Part shown: piece by piece, positions 1 through 7,435 of the stretch
Numbering within the stretch: position 1 is the stretch's first letter
How the letters are laid out: the number at the start of each line of letters is the position of its first letter
NCBI GenBank assembly: GCA_002392655.1
Contig: DGHK01000028.1
Span: 261 to 64,260, forward strand
Length of the DNA: 64,000 nt
Direction of reading: 5' to 3'
DNA from: Lachnospiraceae bacterium UBA3850
GTDB taxonomy: Bacteria > Bacillota > Clostridia > Lachnospirales > Lachnospiraceae
The notes under the pieces: generated by a model
The model's database searches: none
What the model was told of the DNA's origin: nothing
What the model saw: only the letters and a program-made list of their open reading frames with translations
Program-made: the position numbers and the translations under genes

Positions 1-351
1 CTCGTTAAGAAGATGCAGAAGAGCGGAGCTAAGGCTTACCTCGTAAACACAGGATGGAATGGAACAGGAAAGCGTATCTCAATCAAGGATACTCGTGGAA
101 TCATCGATGCTATCCTTAACGGTGATGTTAACAAGGCTGAGACAAAGAAGATCCCATTCTTCGATTTCGAAGTACCTACATCACTTCCTGGAGTTGATCC
201 TGCAATCCTTGATCCTCGTGATACATACGCTGATGCTTCTGAGTGGGAAGTAAAGGCTAAGGATCTTGCTGAGAGATTCGTAAAGAACTTCAAGAAGTAT
301 GAGACAAATGAGGCAGGAAAGGCACTTGTTGCTGCAGGTCCTCAGCTGTAA
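1..351 (+). CDS. pckA: Phosphoenolpyruvate carboxykinase (ATP), C-terminal end only
   Basis: The reading frame is open from base 1 and ends with TAA at 349-351, so the 5' part lies outside the window. The visible 116 residues match the C-terminal end of ATP-dependent PEP carboxykinase: the lid/adenine-side segment with NTGWNGTG, then the conserved [13 protein letters not shown] stretch and a helical tail. The enzyme interconverts oxaloacetate and PEP in the cytosol. In anaerobes it often works in the PEP-carboxylating direction to make ATP. The catalytic P-loop and metal ligands are outside the window. A strong hairpin terminator follows, so this is the last gene of its transcript. Confidence 0.93.
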   Translation, partial: LVKKMQKSGAKAYLVNTGWNGTGKRISIKDTRGIIDAILNGDVNKAETKKIPFFDFEVPTSLPGVDPAILDPRDTYADASEWEVKAKDLAERFVKNFKKYETNEAGKALVAAGPQL

Positions 352-375
352 GAAAAAAATAATAAATGAAATGTT

Positions 376-409
376 AATCCCCCGGTTCAATGTGCCGGGG
401 GATTTTTTT
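376..409 (+). terminator. Rho-independent terminator after pckA
   Basis: A perfect 10-bp GC-rich stem (aatcccccgg / ccgggggatt), with a 9-nt loop, runs directly into a T-tract at 403-409. Confidence 0.92.
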
Positions 410-447
410 CGTTTCAAGAATAATGATATTTTTTTTTGAAAAAATGC

Positions 448-476
448 TTGAAAAATACAAATATAAATGATATTCT
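448..476 (+). promoter_or_regulatory. Sigma-A type promoter for the HTH-Uma2 gene
   Basis: TTGAAA at 448-453 and TATTCT at 471-476 are 17 bp apart. They lie about 60 bp upstream of the chosen start at 537. Confidence 0.6.
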
Positions 477-536
477 AATGATAGAAAAATGATATCAATA
501 ATATATCATTTAAATAATAGAAGGGAGAAGGGGAAA

Positions 537-1502
537 ATGAGTGGTAAAGTATTTAAAACGAAAATGCTGACTTTAGATGAGATGAAGCTTATTCGAAAGA
601 GACTTAATATTTCCTATGAGGAGATTGCGAAGAAGTCTGGGGTTTCAATTAGTTCAGTTCAGAAGATTTTTGGCTCCGGTAATTCAGATAAGACCAAAGC
701 TCCTAATCCAAGGCATAGCACTATCGTAAAACTAAATCAGGCATTTGGAATACTGGAGCAGTTTCATGGACTAGTGTTAGGTGACGATGATGATGAATCT
801 GATAATTATCATTATAACATCAAAACGCCACAGTATATGGTGAGTGATGTTAAGCCAAGTTATAATCTATATGGCAAGGGAAAAATTGTGGCAGGAGGAA
901 GTACTCCAGTCTTCACAAACAGCGGATATACGTATGAGGATTATCTTGCACTTGATCTGCCTGAGGGGAAGCAGGTTGAGATAATAGATGGCGTTATCTA
1001 TGATATGGCAGCTCCGAGTCCGACACATCAGGCGATTTTGGGTTATCTGTCTAGCTACCTTTCAAATGAACTTAGAAAAAGAAAGAGAAAATGTCTTGTC
1101 TTTTTTGCTCCTTTTGATGTTAGACTTGATTTTAGCGACGGACCAACAACGGTTGTTCAGCCTGATATCTTTATTAAATGCTCTCAGGATCAAAGAACAG
1201 ATGAAAAAGGAGAAGAACTGCCCTGGGTTCCAAGGTTTGTAATAGAGGTGGTATCTCCATCATCACGCAATAAAGATATGTTTATTAAAAACAAGAAGTA
1301 TAACGAGTCGGGTGTGGTTGAATATTGGCTGATAGATGATGAGAATAAACAGGTTCTAAAGTATAATTATATTAAATCCTCAACAGAACTTTTCACCTAT
1401 GACGACAAGATAAAAATGGATATCTTTGATGGCGATATTGTCGTTGACATGAAGGAATTAAAAGAACATCTGGAGTTTTATGCAGATATTATAGGTTCGT
1501 AG
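537..1502 (+). CDS. Uma2-family PD-(D/E)XK nuclease with N-terminal HTH domain
   Basis: This 321-residue protein joins two modules. Residues 10-70 form a Cro/CI-like helix-turn-helix (the MKLIRKRLNISYEEIAKKSG segment). Residues 130-310 match the Uma2 family of putative PD-(D/E)XK endonucleases: the YTYEDYLAL start, Asp210 in VVQPDIF, Glu237 in FVIEVVSPSS, a Lys-rich KNKKY segment at 251-255, and EYWLID. The start at 537 is preferred over an upstream ATG at 489 because a purine-rich ribosome site (agaagggagaagggg) sits just before it. Uma2 proteins are usually about 190 residues and stand alone, so the DNA-binding fusion is unusual. Their biological role is poorly known. The gene has its own promoter and is followed by a decayed ATPase gene, which suggests an accessory locus. 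Confidence 0.82.
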   Translation: MSGKVFKTKMLTLDEMKLIRKRLNISYEEIAKKSGVSISSVQKIFGSGNSDKTKAPNPRHSTIVKLNQAFGILEQFHGLVLGDDDDESDNYHYNIKTPQYMVSDVKPSYNLYGKGKIVAGGSTPVFTNSGYTYEDYLALDLPEGKQVEIIDGVIYDMAAPSPTHQAILGYLSSYLSNELRKRKRKCLVFFAPFDVRLDFSDGPTTVVQPDIFIKCSQDQRTDEKGEELPWVPRFVIEVVSPSSRNKDMFIKNKKYNESGVVEYWLIDDENKQVLKYNYIKSSTELFTYDDKIKMDIFDGDIVVDMKELKEHLEFYADIIGS

Positions 1503-1545
1503 TTAGAAAAATGATTACAAATATTAATTTTTGAAGTATTATAAT

Positions 1546-1591
1546 GTTTGCAAATACTTTTTTTCACTATAATTTAGTGTTTGCAAATACT
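1546..1591 (+). repeat. Direct repeat of a near-palindromic 13-mer upstream of the ATPase pseudogene
   Basis: gtttgcaaatact occurs at 1546-1558 and again at 1579-1591, with starts 33 bp apart. The core TTTGCAAA is itself a dyad. TATAAT-like hexamers sit at 1540-1545 and 1568-1573. The placement directly upstream of the gene at 1617 suggests an operator, but no -35 box at standard spacing is evident. Confidence 0.55.
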
Positions 1592-1616
1592 ATTATCAAA
1601 AAAGGAGAGTTATGAT

Positions 1617-2831
1617 ATGGAAAAGGATGAATACTTTCTTATGGTAAATAATTCTCTTCGAAGAGTTCGCGATGTTTCTATGGATATAAAGCGATTTATG
1701 ATTAACAAGATTAACTGGGATGACAGGCTCATAGCGATATGTGGTGCTAGGGGAACTGGAAAAACGACAATGATTCTTCAGCACATTAAAGAAAGATTTG
1801 GTTTAGATAATGATGAAGCAATTTATGTTTCTCTTGATAATCTCTGGTTTAAGACACATAGTATTATAGACCTTGTATGTAGAAGAACACTATAATAATG
1901 GAGGGACACATATATTTATTGATGAAGTGCATTATCAGAACGACTGGCAGCTTATACTTAAGAATATTTATGATGATAATCCGGATTTACACATCGTTTA
2001 TATAGGTTCTTCGCTTCTGAAAATAGATTATGAAAGTGGTGATCTTTCGAGAAGGCAGATAACATATAAAATGCCGGGGTTGTCCTTTAGGGAGTATCTT
2101 CTGTTTGAGGGGGTTGGAGAATGGGATGCCATTTCCTCCAGGATATTTTAAAGAATCACGTGAAAATAACGAGTAGTATTACTGAAAATGTCAGAGTTTT
2201 AAAGTATTTTAATACATATCTTGAAAGTGGATATTATCCATTTTATAAAGAGGTACATAGTGGATACAACGTAAGGATTACACAGGTCATAAATCAAATA
2301 CTTGAAAGTGATTACCCGGCGATAGAAAAAGTAAACTATTCTACTATTCATAAAATAAAGAAAATGCTATATATTCTTGCACAAAGCTGCCCGCAGACTC
2401 CTAATATGTCTGAGCTTTACGTTGAGCTTGAAACAGATAGAAACCAGGGAATGAAAATGTTATATGCTCTCGAGAGAGCAGATCTCCTTAATCTTCTCTC
2501 TTCATCAGCGCACAAATTAAGTAATATGTCTAGACCGGATAAAATCTATTGTGATAATACCAATATAATGTATTCGTTGACCGAAAGTATAAATCTCGGA
2601 ACAGTAAGAGAAACATTTTTCTTAAACCAGTTTAAATCTGCGGGATATGATGTAGAGTATCCCAAGAAGGGAGATTTTCTAATTGATGGAAAATACCTTT
2701 TTGAAGTTGGTGGAAAAAAGAAAAGCTTTGATCAGATAAAAGACATTGATAATAGTTATATTGCATTTGACGATGTTGAGATTGGAAGAGGTAACAAAAT
2801 ACCTCTTTGGTTGTTTGGGTTTGTATACTAA
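1617..2831 (+). pseudogene. AAA ATPase with C-terminal DUF4143-type domain, broken by two frameshifts
   Basis: Three successive frames together give one continuous family match. Frame one (1617-1895; site aaaggagag before the ATG) carries Walker A GARGTGKTT. Frame two (about 1873-2151) carries Walker B HIFIDEVHYQ and the LSFREYLLFEG segment. Frame three (about 2121-2831) carries LQDILKNHV, the winged-helix region, and the C-terminal PKKGDFLIDG...FEVGGK nuclease-like motif typical of DUF4143 ATPases. The breaks fall near 1875-1890 and 2125-2150. A full-length family member has about 400 residues, as here when the frames are joined. Two independent shifts make true decay more likely than one sequencing error, but raw reads would decide. 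Confidence 0.85.
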
Positions 2832-2861
2832 TAGGTAAATTAGTGGATTTAACCCTAGACC

Positions 2862-2890
2862 TTGTCTATATTGAATTGATGTAGTATAAT
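2862..2890 (+). promoter_or_regulatory. Promoter of tRNA-Pro
   Basis: TTGTCT at 2862-2867 and a consensus TATAAT at 2885-2890 are separated by 17 bp and end 13 bp before the mature tRNA. Confidence 0.8.
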
Positions 2891-2903
2891 ACACCTCGTA
2901 AAT

Positions 2904-2977
2904 CGGTGCGTGGCTCAGCTTGGTAGAGCACTGTGTTAGGGACGCAGGGGTCGCAGGTTCAAATCCTGTCGCACCGA
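2904..2977 (+). tRNA. tRNA-Pro, anticodon AGG
   Basis: The 74-nt sequence folds as a full cloverleaf. It has a perfect 7-bp acceptor stem (cggtgcg / cgcaccg), a D-arm gctc/gagc, an anticodon stem ctgtg/cgcag with loop ttaggga (anticodon agg at 2938-2940), a 5-nt variable loop, and a T-arm around ttcaaat. The discriminator base is A2977, and CCA is not encoded. It reads CCU codons. An A34 proline tRNA is less common in bacteria than UGG or CGG forms. The gene stands alone with its own promoter and terminator. Confidence 0.93.
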
Positions 2978-3018
2978 TACAAAAAAGACATACGCAAGTA
3001 TGTCTTTTTTGTATCGGT
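2973..3018 (+). terminator. Terminator whose stem reaches into the tRNA 3' end
   Basis: A perfect 21-bp inverted repeat (arms 2973-2993 and 2998-3018, loop gcaa) has a core aaaaaagacatac / gtatgtctttttt that acts as a terminator. The outer arm includes the last five bases of the tRNA (accga, 2973-2977). The same hairpin can also terminate transcription arriving from the minus-strand side. Confidence 0.82.
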
Positions 3019-3060
3019 CAGAAAGAATGAAAGTGCGACCTCATAGCGGACCGAACACCG

Positions 3061-4341
3061 TTAGAGTGACATGGGTATTACAATAAATGTCTCGTATTTT
3101 TCGTTTTTTGATACTTCATAGAATCCTTTATATTTTTTAACTGTGTTTCGGATGTTTTCAGTGCCATAGCCATGTTCTATATTGTTCTTATGGTTATTTA
3201 TAGGGGCTACGGGATTTATAGAGTGGATAATAAACTTTTTGTTTTCATTCTCATAAATTTCTATAGAGAACGTTGCGTTTTCTATACCGGAAATACAGAG
3301 TTCGTTTAATCCATTGTCTAATAGGTTTCCTAAAATAATACATAAATCATAATCTTCAATGGGAACGTTGTTGGCATTAATATTAAGAGTAGGAGCAAAC
3401 GTAATATTATTTTTTTCAAATAATAATTTGTAGTTTGTGAAAAAGGAGTCAATTACCAGATTTCCAGTGTTGTAGTATGCATATGTTGTTTCTAAATCTA
3501 CTATTGCAGTTTTTATGTATTGTAGTAATGCTTCGTTTTCGTGGTTTTTTGTGTATTCCTGAATGACATAATAATGCTTTTTTGTGTCATGTATTATTTT
3601 TCTGGTATTCCTGTAAGAGGAGCTGAGTTGCTTATACTTTTCCTTTTGGAAATCAATTTCTTTTTCAAGAATAAGATTTTTACTTCTTATTTCATTTGCT
3701 GAAAAGGATTGTTGTAAAACAACTAGATTAACAATATTTAGTACTGAAAGGATTGATATTACAGTAATAATACTGTTTGGAATATGCGCGTAATTATCAG
3801 TGTTACTATTAAGTATATGAATTATCAAATAACTGCAAATAGGTGTAATTAATATTAGTATATTATACTTTATATCATATTGCTTAAGCTTTCTATTCCA
3901 AATGGAAATAAATAATAAAGCAAAAATAAGAATTATAATATTAACACAGAAGCTACCCATAAATAAGACTGCTTTATTTCTATGCTCCAGTATCTCAGGA
4001 AAAGAAATAGATACGATTATTGTAAAAAATATATCGGAAAAAGTGGTTATTGTCTGAAGAAGGATAGTAACAAGTATGCGTGATTTATTGTTGGTATCAT
4101 AAAGTAGAGTCAGCAAAAATATGGATACGATTGAAATAGATGTGTTAATCAATGCAAATAAAGCTCCGGAATAATCTTCAAAAATAAATGAAGTAATATT
4201 AAGAGAAGCGTCGGCGACAATAAATGCAAGAACAAATAATGGTTTTGGAATATAAGTCTTTCGGCTTTTTAAAGTGTTGTTAAAGAAATACATTTCTGTA
4301 AAAATAGAAAAGCAAGAAGAAAAAATAGTTGTTAGTATCAT
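3061..4341 (-). CDS. agrC: AgrC-like GHKL sensor histidine kinase
   Basis: This 426-residue membrane kinase has about six hydrophobic helices in residues 1-215, a coiled linker, and then a GHKL-type transmitter. The phospho-acceptor region contains IIHDTKKH, the N box is LGNLLDNGLNEL, and the glycine box is HGYGTENIRNTVKKYKG. This is the layout of peptide-sensing kinases of the AgrC class. The start at 4341 is chosen because AAGGTGAG lies 6 nt before that ATG; an upstream ATG at 4386 would overlap the response regulator by 37 bases. The regulator's stop codon lies inside this ribosome site, so the two are translationally coupled. It is the third gene of a minus-strand agrB-regulator-kinase operon and is likely to sense the peptide made from the divergent agrD-like gene. 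Confidence 0.85.
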   Translation of the reverse strand: MILTTIFSSCFSIFTEMYFFNNTLKSRKTYIPKPLFVLAFIVADASLNITSFIFEDYSGALFALINTSISIVSIFLLTLLYDTNNKSRILVTILLQTITTFSDIFFTIIVSISFPEILEHRNKAVLFMGSFCVNIIILIFALLFISIWNRKLKQYDIKYNILILITPICSYLIIHILNSNTDNYAHIPNSIITVISILSVLNIVNLVVLQQSFSANEIRSKNLILEKEIDFQKEKYKQLSSSYRNTRKIIHDTKKHYYVIQEYTKNHENEALLQYIKTAIVDLETTYAYYNTGNLVIDSFFTNYKLLFEKNNITFAPTLNINANNVPIEDYDLCIILGNLLDNGLNELCISGIENATFSIEIYENENKKFIIHSINPVAPINNHKNNIEHGYGTENIRNTVKKYKGFYEVSKNEKYETFIVIPMSL

Positions 4342-4349
4342 CGTTTTAC

Positions 4350-5081
4350 TCACCTTCTTAGTTTGATAATTTTGTTTATATACCAATGATTAAGGTTTTG
4401 CGCTTTGTCTCTGCTTATAGGGAAGGTAGATCCATCTGTAAGTGTAACATTTCTTTTGTATAAAAAATGGACATATTTTAGATTTATAATAATACCTCTG
4501 TAGCAGCAAATAAACCCGTAAGGTTCCAATCGCTCAATCCATTCTTTTATTATCCCTTTAGTGGCTATATCTTCTTTTGTTGTATGAAATCGTAGGTTTT
4601 TATCTTTAGAATTGGTTGATTCAATATACATTAAAGTGTTTAAGTGAACAACAACATTGATTCCGTTATTATTAACGATAACTATGTGGGAATTGTTTTT
4701 CTTCATGTGCTCTATTGAATCGTCTAATATTTGGAATATTTGTGACCTGTTAATTGGCTTTTGTAAGAAGAAATAAGGGTGTGCAGAAAAGCTTTCTTGC
4801 ATATATTCCGGATAGTTACTGACAAAAACAATTAAAGACTCAGTGGTAAGTATTTTGATTTTTCTTGCTATTTCAATTCCGTTACAATTAGGCATCTCAA
4901 TATCTATGAATATTATGTCATATGAGGCTCCGTTTTCGCAGGAGTGATATAAATCATTTCCGCTAATGAAAGGGAAAATCTCGATTTTAGTATCTATATC
5001 AAAAGAATAGCAGTTGATGTGGCTGCTTAGTTTTTCTATGTCTTTATTCTCGTCATCGCAAATGGCTATTTTATAGTTCAT
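4350..5081 (-). CDS. agrA: AgrA-like response regulator (receiver + LytTR DNA-binding domain)
   Basis: This 243-residue regulator has a receiver domain at residues 1-125, with the acidic pair CDDE near residue 9, phospho-acceptor Asp60 in FIDIEMPN, and a conserved Lys in FFLQKPI. A LytTR domain covers about 140-240 (LMYIES, FICCYRGIIINLKYV, LTDGSTFPISRD). LytTR regulators bind short direct repeats near promoters of peptide-controlled genes. It overlaps the end of agrB by 11 bases and is followed directly by the kinase, so all three are one transcription unit. Its probable targets are the divergent promoters between agrB and the AgrD-like gene. Confidence 0.9.
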   Translation of the reverse strand: MNYKIAICDDENKDIEKLSSHINCYSFDIDTKIEIFPFISGNDLYHSCENGASYDIIFIDIEMPNCNGIEIARKIKILTTESLIVFVSNYPEYMQESFSAHPYFFLQKPINRSQIFQILDDSIEHMKKNNSHIVIVNNNGINVVVHLNTLMYIESTNSKDKNLRFHTTKEDIATKGIIKEWIERLEPYGFICCYRGIIINLKYVHFLYKRNVTLTDGSTFPISRDKAQNLNHWYINKIIKLRR

Positions 5082-5646
5082 GGGTATTTCCGCCTTTCTT
5101 GTTTATTATAACACTAATTAACAGATCAAACGATAAAGAGGCGATACAAAACCATATAATACTTATGTAGTGGCTTTGTTTATTTTTCATGAATAAAACA
5201 AAAAGCACAGTGATTATGAAGCAAAAATGGATAGAGAGTTTTTTTAGTTTTCTTTTTTGATAACATGAAAGTCGTTTATTTTTGTGGTCAGTAGGTGCAA
5301 AACAAATAATCATAATAATAGATAAAGCAAACGAACAGATAATAATAAAATGGTCTATCATAATATTTTTTGATAAATTTATTGTCAATAAAAAATGAGT
5401 GTATGTAATTACTAGGCAGAGAAAATGATTGGGGGCATGAGAACCTCCAAATATTTTTTTGGAAGACATTGTGAATAAATAAAGAATACAGGCGAGTAAC
5501 AGATTACTCATCAAACCATAAAGGATGATAAGGACGAAGTGAATTATATATTCGTTGAACTGCTTGAGTGCATAATAATAGTATTCTTTTTCTTGTTCGT
5601 GTATTTTATTGTTTTCTGACATATAGTCTAGAAATATTTTGATCAT
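5071..5646 (-). CDS. agrB: AgrB-like peptide-processing membrane endopeptidase
   Basis: This 191-residue polytopic protein belongs to the accessory gene regulator B family. The catalytic pair is visible: His70 in FGGSHAPNH and Cys77 seven residues later, the same spacing as His77/Cys84 of Staphylococcus aureus AgrB. Four to six hydrophobic helices span residues 35-185, and a basic loop (KNKRLSCYQKRKLKK) lies between them. The family cuts the C-terminal tail of AgrD and forms the thiolactone. The start ATG at 5646 has ttaaggg upstream. Unlike classical agr loci, no agrD lies next to it on the same strand; the best precursor is divergent at 5852-6040. Confidence 0.9.
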   Translation of the reverse strand: MIKIFLDYMSENNKIHEQEKEYYYYALKQFNEYIIHFVLIILYGLMSNLLLACILYLFTMSSKKIFGGSHAPNHFLCLVITYTHFLLTINLSKNIMIDHFIIICSFALSIIMIICFAPTDHKNKRLSCYQKRKLKKLSIHFCFIITVLFVLFMKNKQSHYISIIWFCIASLSFDLLISVIINKKGGNTHEL

Positions 5647-5725
5647 GGTTTCAAACCCTTAATTTATAGTATGAATCATTTATGACAGTATAAAACAATA
5701 TATGATATAAATGGTTGTTTAAAGC

Positions 5726-5783
5726 ATAAATGGTAATAAATAACGGATTAAGTGCAATTAATCCATTATTTATTACCATTTAT
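5726..5783. repeat. Long palindrome in the agrB/agrD divergent region
   Basis: Arms 5726-5750 and 5759-5783 match at 24 of 25 positions, with an 8-nt centre that adds one more pair. It lies between agrB (minus strand, starts 5646) and the AgrD-like gene (plus strand, starts 5852). It has no T-tract of terminator type on either side. It could be an operator, an mRNA hairpin in the agrD leader, or a mobile palindromic unit. Confidence 0.8.
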
Positions 5784-5851
5784 CCAACTGTTCCACTATA
5801 TTTTCAAACTCAGTGATATTATTAATTATCATATTGAGGGGAGACGCTAAA

Positions 5852-6040
5852 ATGAAAAAAAGGATTAGAAGTATTATTCTTAGGGTAGGAACTGTGATTT
5901 GCTCACTTGCTATTTTTGCAGAGGTATTTTCTGTTGAAAGATGCAAAGGCATATGGTATCAACCTAAAGAACCAGATGGATATGTGGTTGTGTCAAATTT
6001 AAATAGCAATGTTGTTGCGTATGGATCGTATTGGAGATAG
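5852..6040 (+). CDS. agrD: AgrD-like cyclic thiolactone autoinducer peptide precursor
   Basis: This 62-residue peptide has a basic N-terminus (MKKRIRS), a hydrophobic amphipathic leader (residues 8-28), then Cys31 in ERCKGIW, followed by YQPKEP at 36-41. The pattern C-x4-[HY]-Q-P-[EK]-[EK]-P matches clostridial AgrD peptides (Clostridium perfringens, from memory: CLWFT followed by HQPEEP), where the five residues from Cys form the thiolactone ring. By that alignment the ring here is CKGIW (bases 5942-5956). The tail after the processing site has about 27 residues and is longer than usual. Start 5852 is supported by gaggggag 8 nt upstream. It diverges from agrB and is followed 69 bp later by a secreted wall-binding protein gene. 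Confidence 0.78.
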   Translation: MKKRIRSIILRVGTVICSLAIFAEVFSVERCKGIWYQPKEPDGYVVVSNLNSNVVAYGSYWR

Positions 6041-6109
6041 ACACAAATAGTCTCGGATAGTATATAATAGAATTAGGAAGAGAATATATAATTGAGAGGG
6101 GTGTTTGAT

Positions 6110-6940
6110 ATGCTATTTAATAAAAATAAAAAAACTACAATGATTCTGGCGCTGGCTTTAATGATGGTATTAACAGTTTTTAAGCCATACATTGTTACTG
6201 AGGCTGCATATGTTCCTGCATCCGAGTACCATGTTAGTGATGAAGAATGGGCGAAGGCAAAAGAAGAGTTAAAAAAGAATAATCCAGATTGCACAGATGA
6301 AGAAATTGAATCCATGAGATCTGTATATGAATATGATCAGTGGAGCAGGCTTTATGGAGAACAAGTTAAGAATATAGAAGGGGTTCAGTATCTATATAAT
6401 AAAGGAGATAAGGAATCTAATACATGGTTTAAGAATTCTAGGAATAAAGTAAAAACGGACGCCAGTGATTGGGTTTTATCTGATGAAAATGGAAGGCTTT
6501 ATGTTGATTCATGGAAGCAGATTGAAGACAAATGGTACCATTTTGATAAAGATGGATATATGGATGTTAACTGGTACAAGGTAGATGATAATTGGTATTA
6601 TTCTGATTCTGAAACGGGTGTGATGAGAGAAAACAGTTGGCTTCTTGGGGAAGATCATTTTTGGTATTATTTAAAATCTGATGGATCAATGGCTACCGAA
6701 TGGATAAATGATGGAGGAACTTGGTATTTCCTTGATGCGAGTGGAGCTATGGCGATAGGCTGGCGACAGGTTGGAGAAAAGTGGTATTATCTGGATGTGT
6801 CTGGTGGAATGGTGATAGGTTGGTATCAGATTGGAGAAAAGTGGTATTACTTTGATACATCTGGTGGGATGGTTACTGGTAGCAAGAGTATAGGTGGTAG
6901 AACATATAAGTTTTCTGAGTCGGGCGAGTGGGATAATTGA
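6110..6940 (+). CDS. Secreted protein with C-terminal cell-wall-binding repeats
   Basis: This 276-residue protein has a signal peptide (residues 1-31: basic start, hydrophobic LALALMMVLTVF, cleavage near TEAA). A charged helical region follows (35-125), and then about seven tandem choline/glucan-binding type repeats of roughly 20 residues (W-x-x-[IV]-x-x-[KN]-W-Y-[YF]-x-D-x-x-G-x-M) to residue 270. These repeats dock on teichoic acid or glucan in the wall. No catalytic domain is visible, so the function is unknown. Start 6110 follows gagagggg. It lies immediately downstream of the AgrD-like gene on the same strand with no terminator between, which makes it a candidate quorum-controlled product. 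Confidence 0.85.
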   Translation: MLFNKNKKTTMILALALMMVLTVFKPYIVTEAAYVPASEYHVSDEEWAKAKEELKKNNPDCTDEEIESMRSVYEYDQWSRLYGEQVKNIEGVQYLYNKGDKESNTWFKNSRNKVKTDASDWVLSDENGRLYVDSWKQIEDKWYHFDKDGYMDVNWYKVDDNWYYSDSETGVMRENSWLLGEDHFWYYLKSDGSMATEWINDGGTWYFLDASGAMAIGWRQVGEKWYYLDVSGGMVIGWYQIGEKWYYFDTSGGMVTGSKSIGGRTYKFSESGEWDN

Positions 6941-6953
6941 TAAAAAAACATGA

Positions 6954-6990
6954 TGGCAGATGAGGTTTTGGCTTCATCTGCCAATTTTTT
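6954..6990 (+). terminator. Terminator after the wall-binding protein gene
   Basis: The 10-bp stem tggcagatga (6954-6963) / tcatctgcca (6974-6983) is followed by a T-tract at 6985-6990. Confidence 0.88.
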
Positions 6991-7015
6991 GTTAATGCTG
7001 TAAATGGTAAATTTC

Positions 7016-7116
7016 AAAGCCATAAAATCCTGAAATTATCTCAGAATTATGGCTTTTTTTCGTGTTTATCCCTTAACACAGGCCATAATTTTAGACTTTT
7101 TTGCAAGAATTATGGC
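7016..7116. repeat. Two hairpins sharing GCCATAA...TTATGGC arms
   Basis: The first hairpin has arms 7016-7025 and 7047-7056 and is followed by a T-tract, so it may be a second terminator. The second has arms 7082-7090 and 7108-7116. Both share the same arm core, which suggests duplication of one small element. No gene is evident between 6941 and 7436. Confidence 0.6.
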
Positions 7117-7222
7117 TGCGCCGCCTCAAACGCTGCGCCGACTCAAACGCTGCGCCCGCATCGACCGCCTCGAAGAGCCAGTGCGGATGCAGCGCCTTAG
7201 TCAAGTCCGTATTGCGACTTGA
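7112..7222. repeat. Short GC-rich tract with a 17-bp tandem repeat
   Basis: ctcaaacgctgcgcc occurs at 7125-7139 and 7142-7156 (period 17), with a further gctgcgccg just upstream. The tract ends in a 7-bp inverted repeat tcaagtc/gacttga (7201-7207 and 7216-7222). It is far more GC-rich than its surroundings and has no credible coding frame with a ribosome site. Confidence 0.55.
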
Positions 7223-7435
7223 TGTGAAAAATAAATTTTTTTTGAAAAAAGTGATAGGTTTTATGTTTTTCCTCCGTAATATTAAGTGTAAGGAAAATAA
7301 AGAGCAAATAATGAAAAGGGCTGGGAATCCTCTTTAAAAAACTATATATATTTATCAGATGTAGTGTTACAATAGCATAGTCATTGGTCACTGCATTATT
7401 TGCTATCCATAGGAGAAATATATAGGGGTTCCAAT

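Noticed and set aside
2820..3060. Prophage or island attachment site at tRNA-Pro
   Set aside because: No integrase gene and no direct repeat of the tRNA 3' end. The second copy of the last bases is inverted and belongs to the terminator.
7101..7337. 78-residue plus-strand ORF across the GC-rich islet
   Set aside because: It starts inside a hairpin, has no ribosome site and translates the tandem repeat. No coding character.
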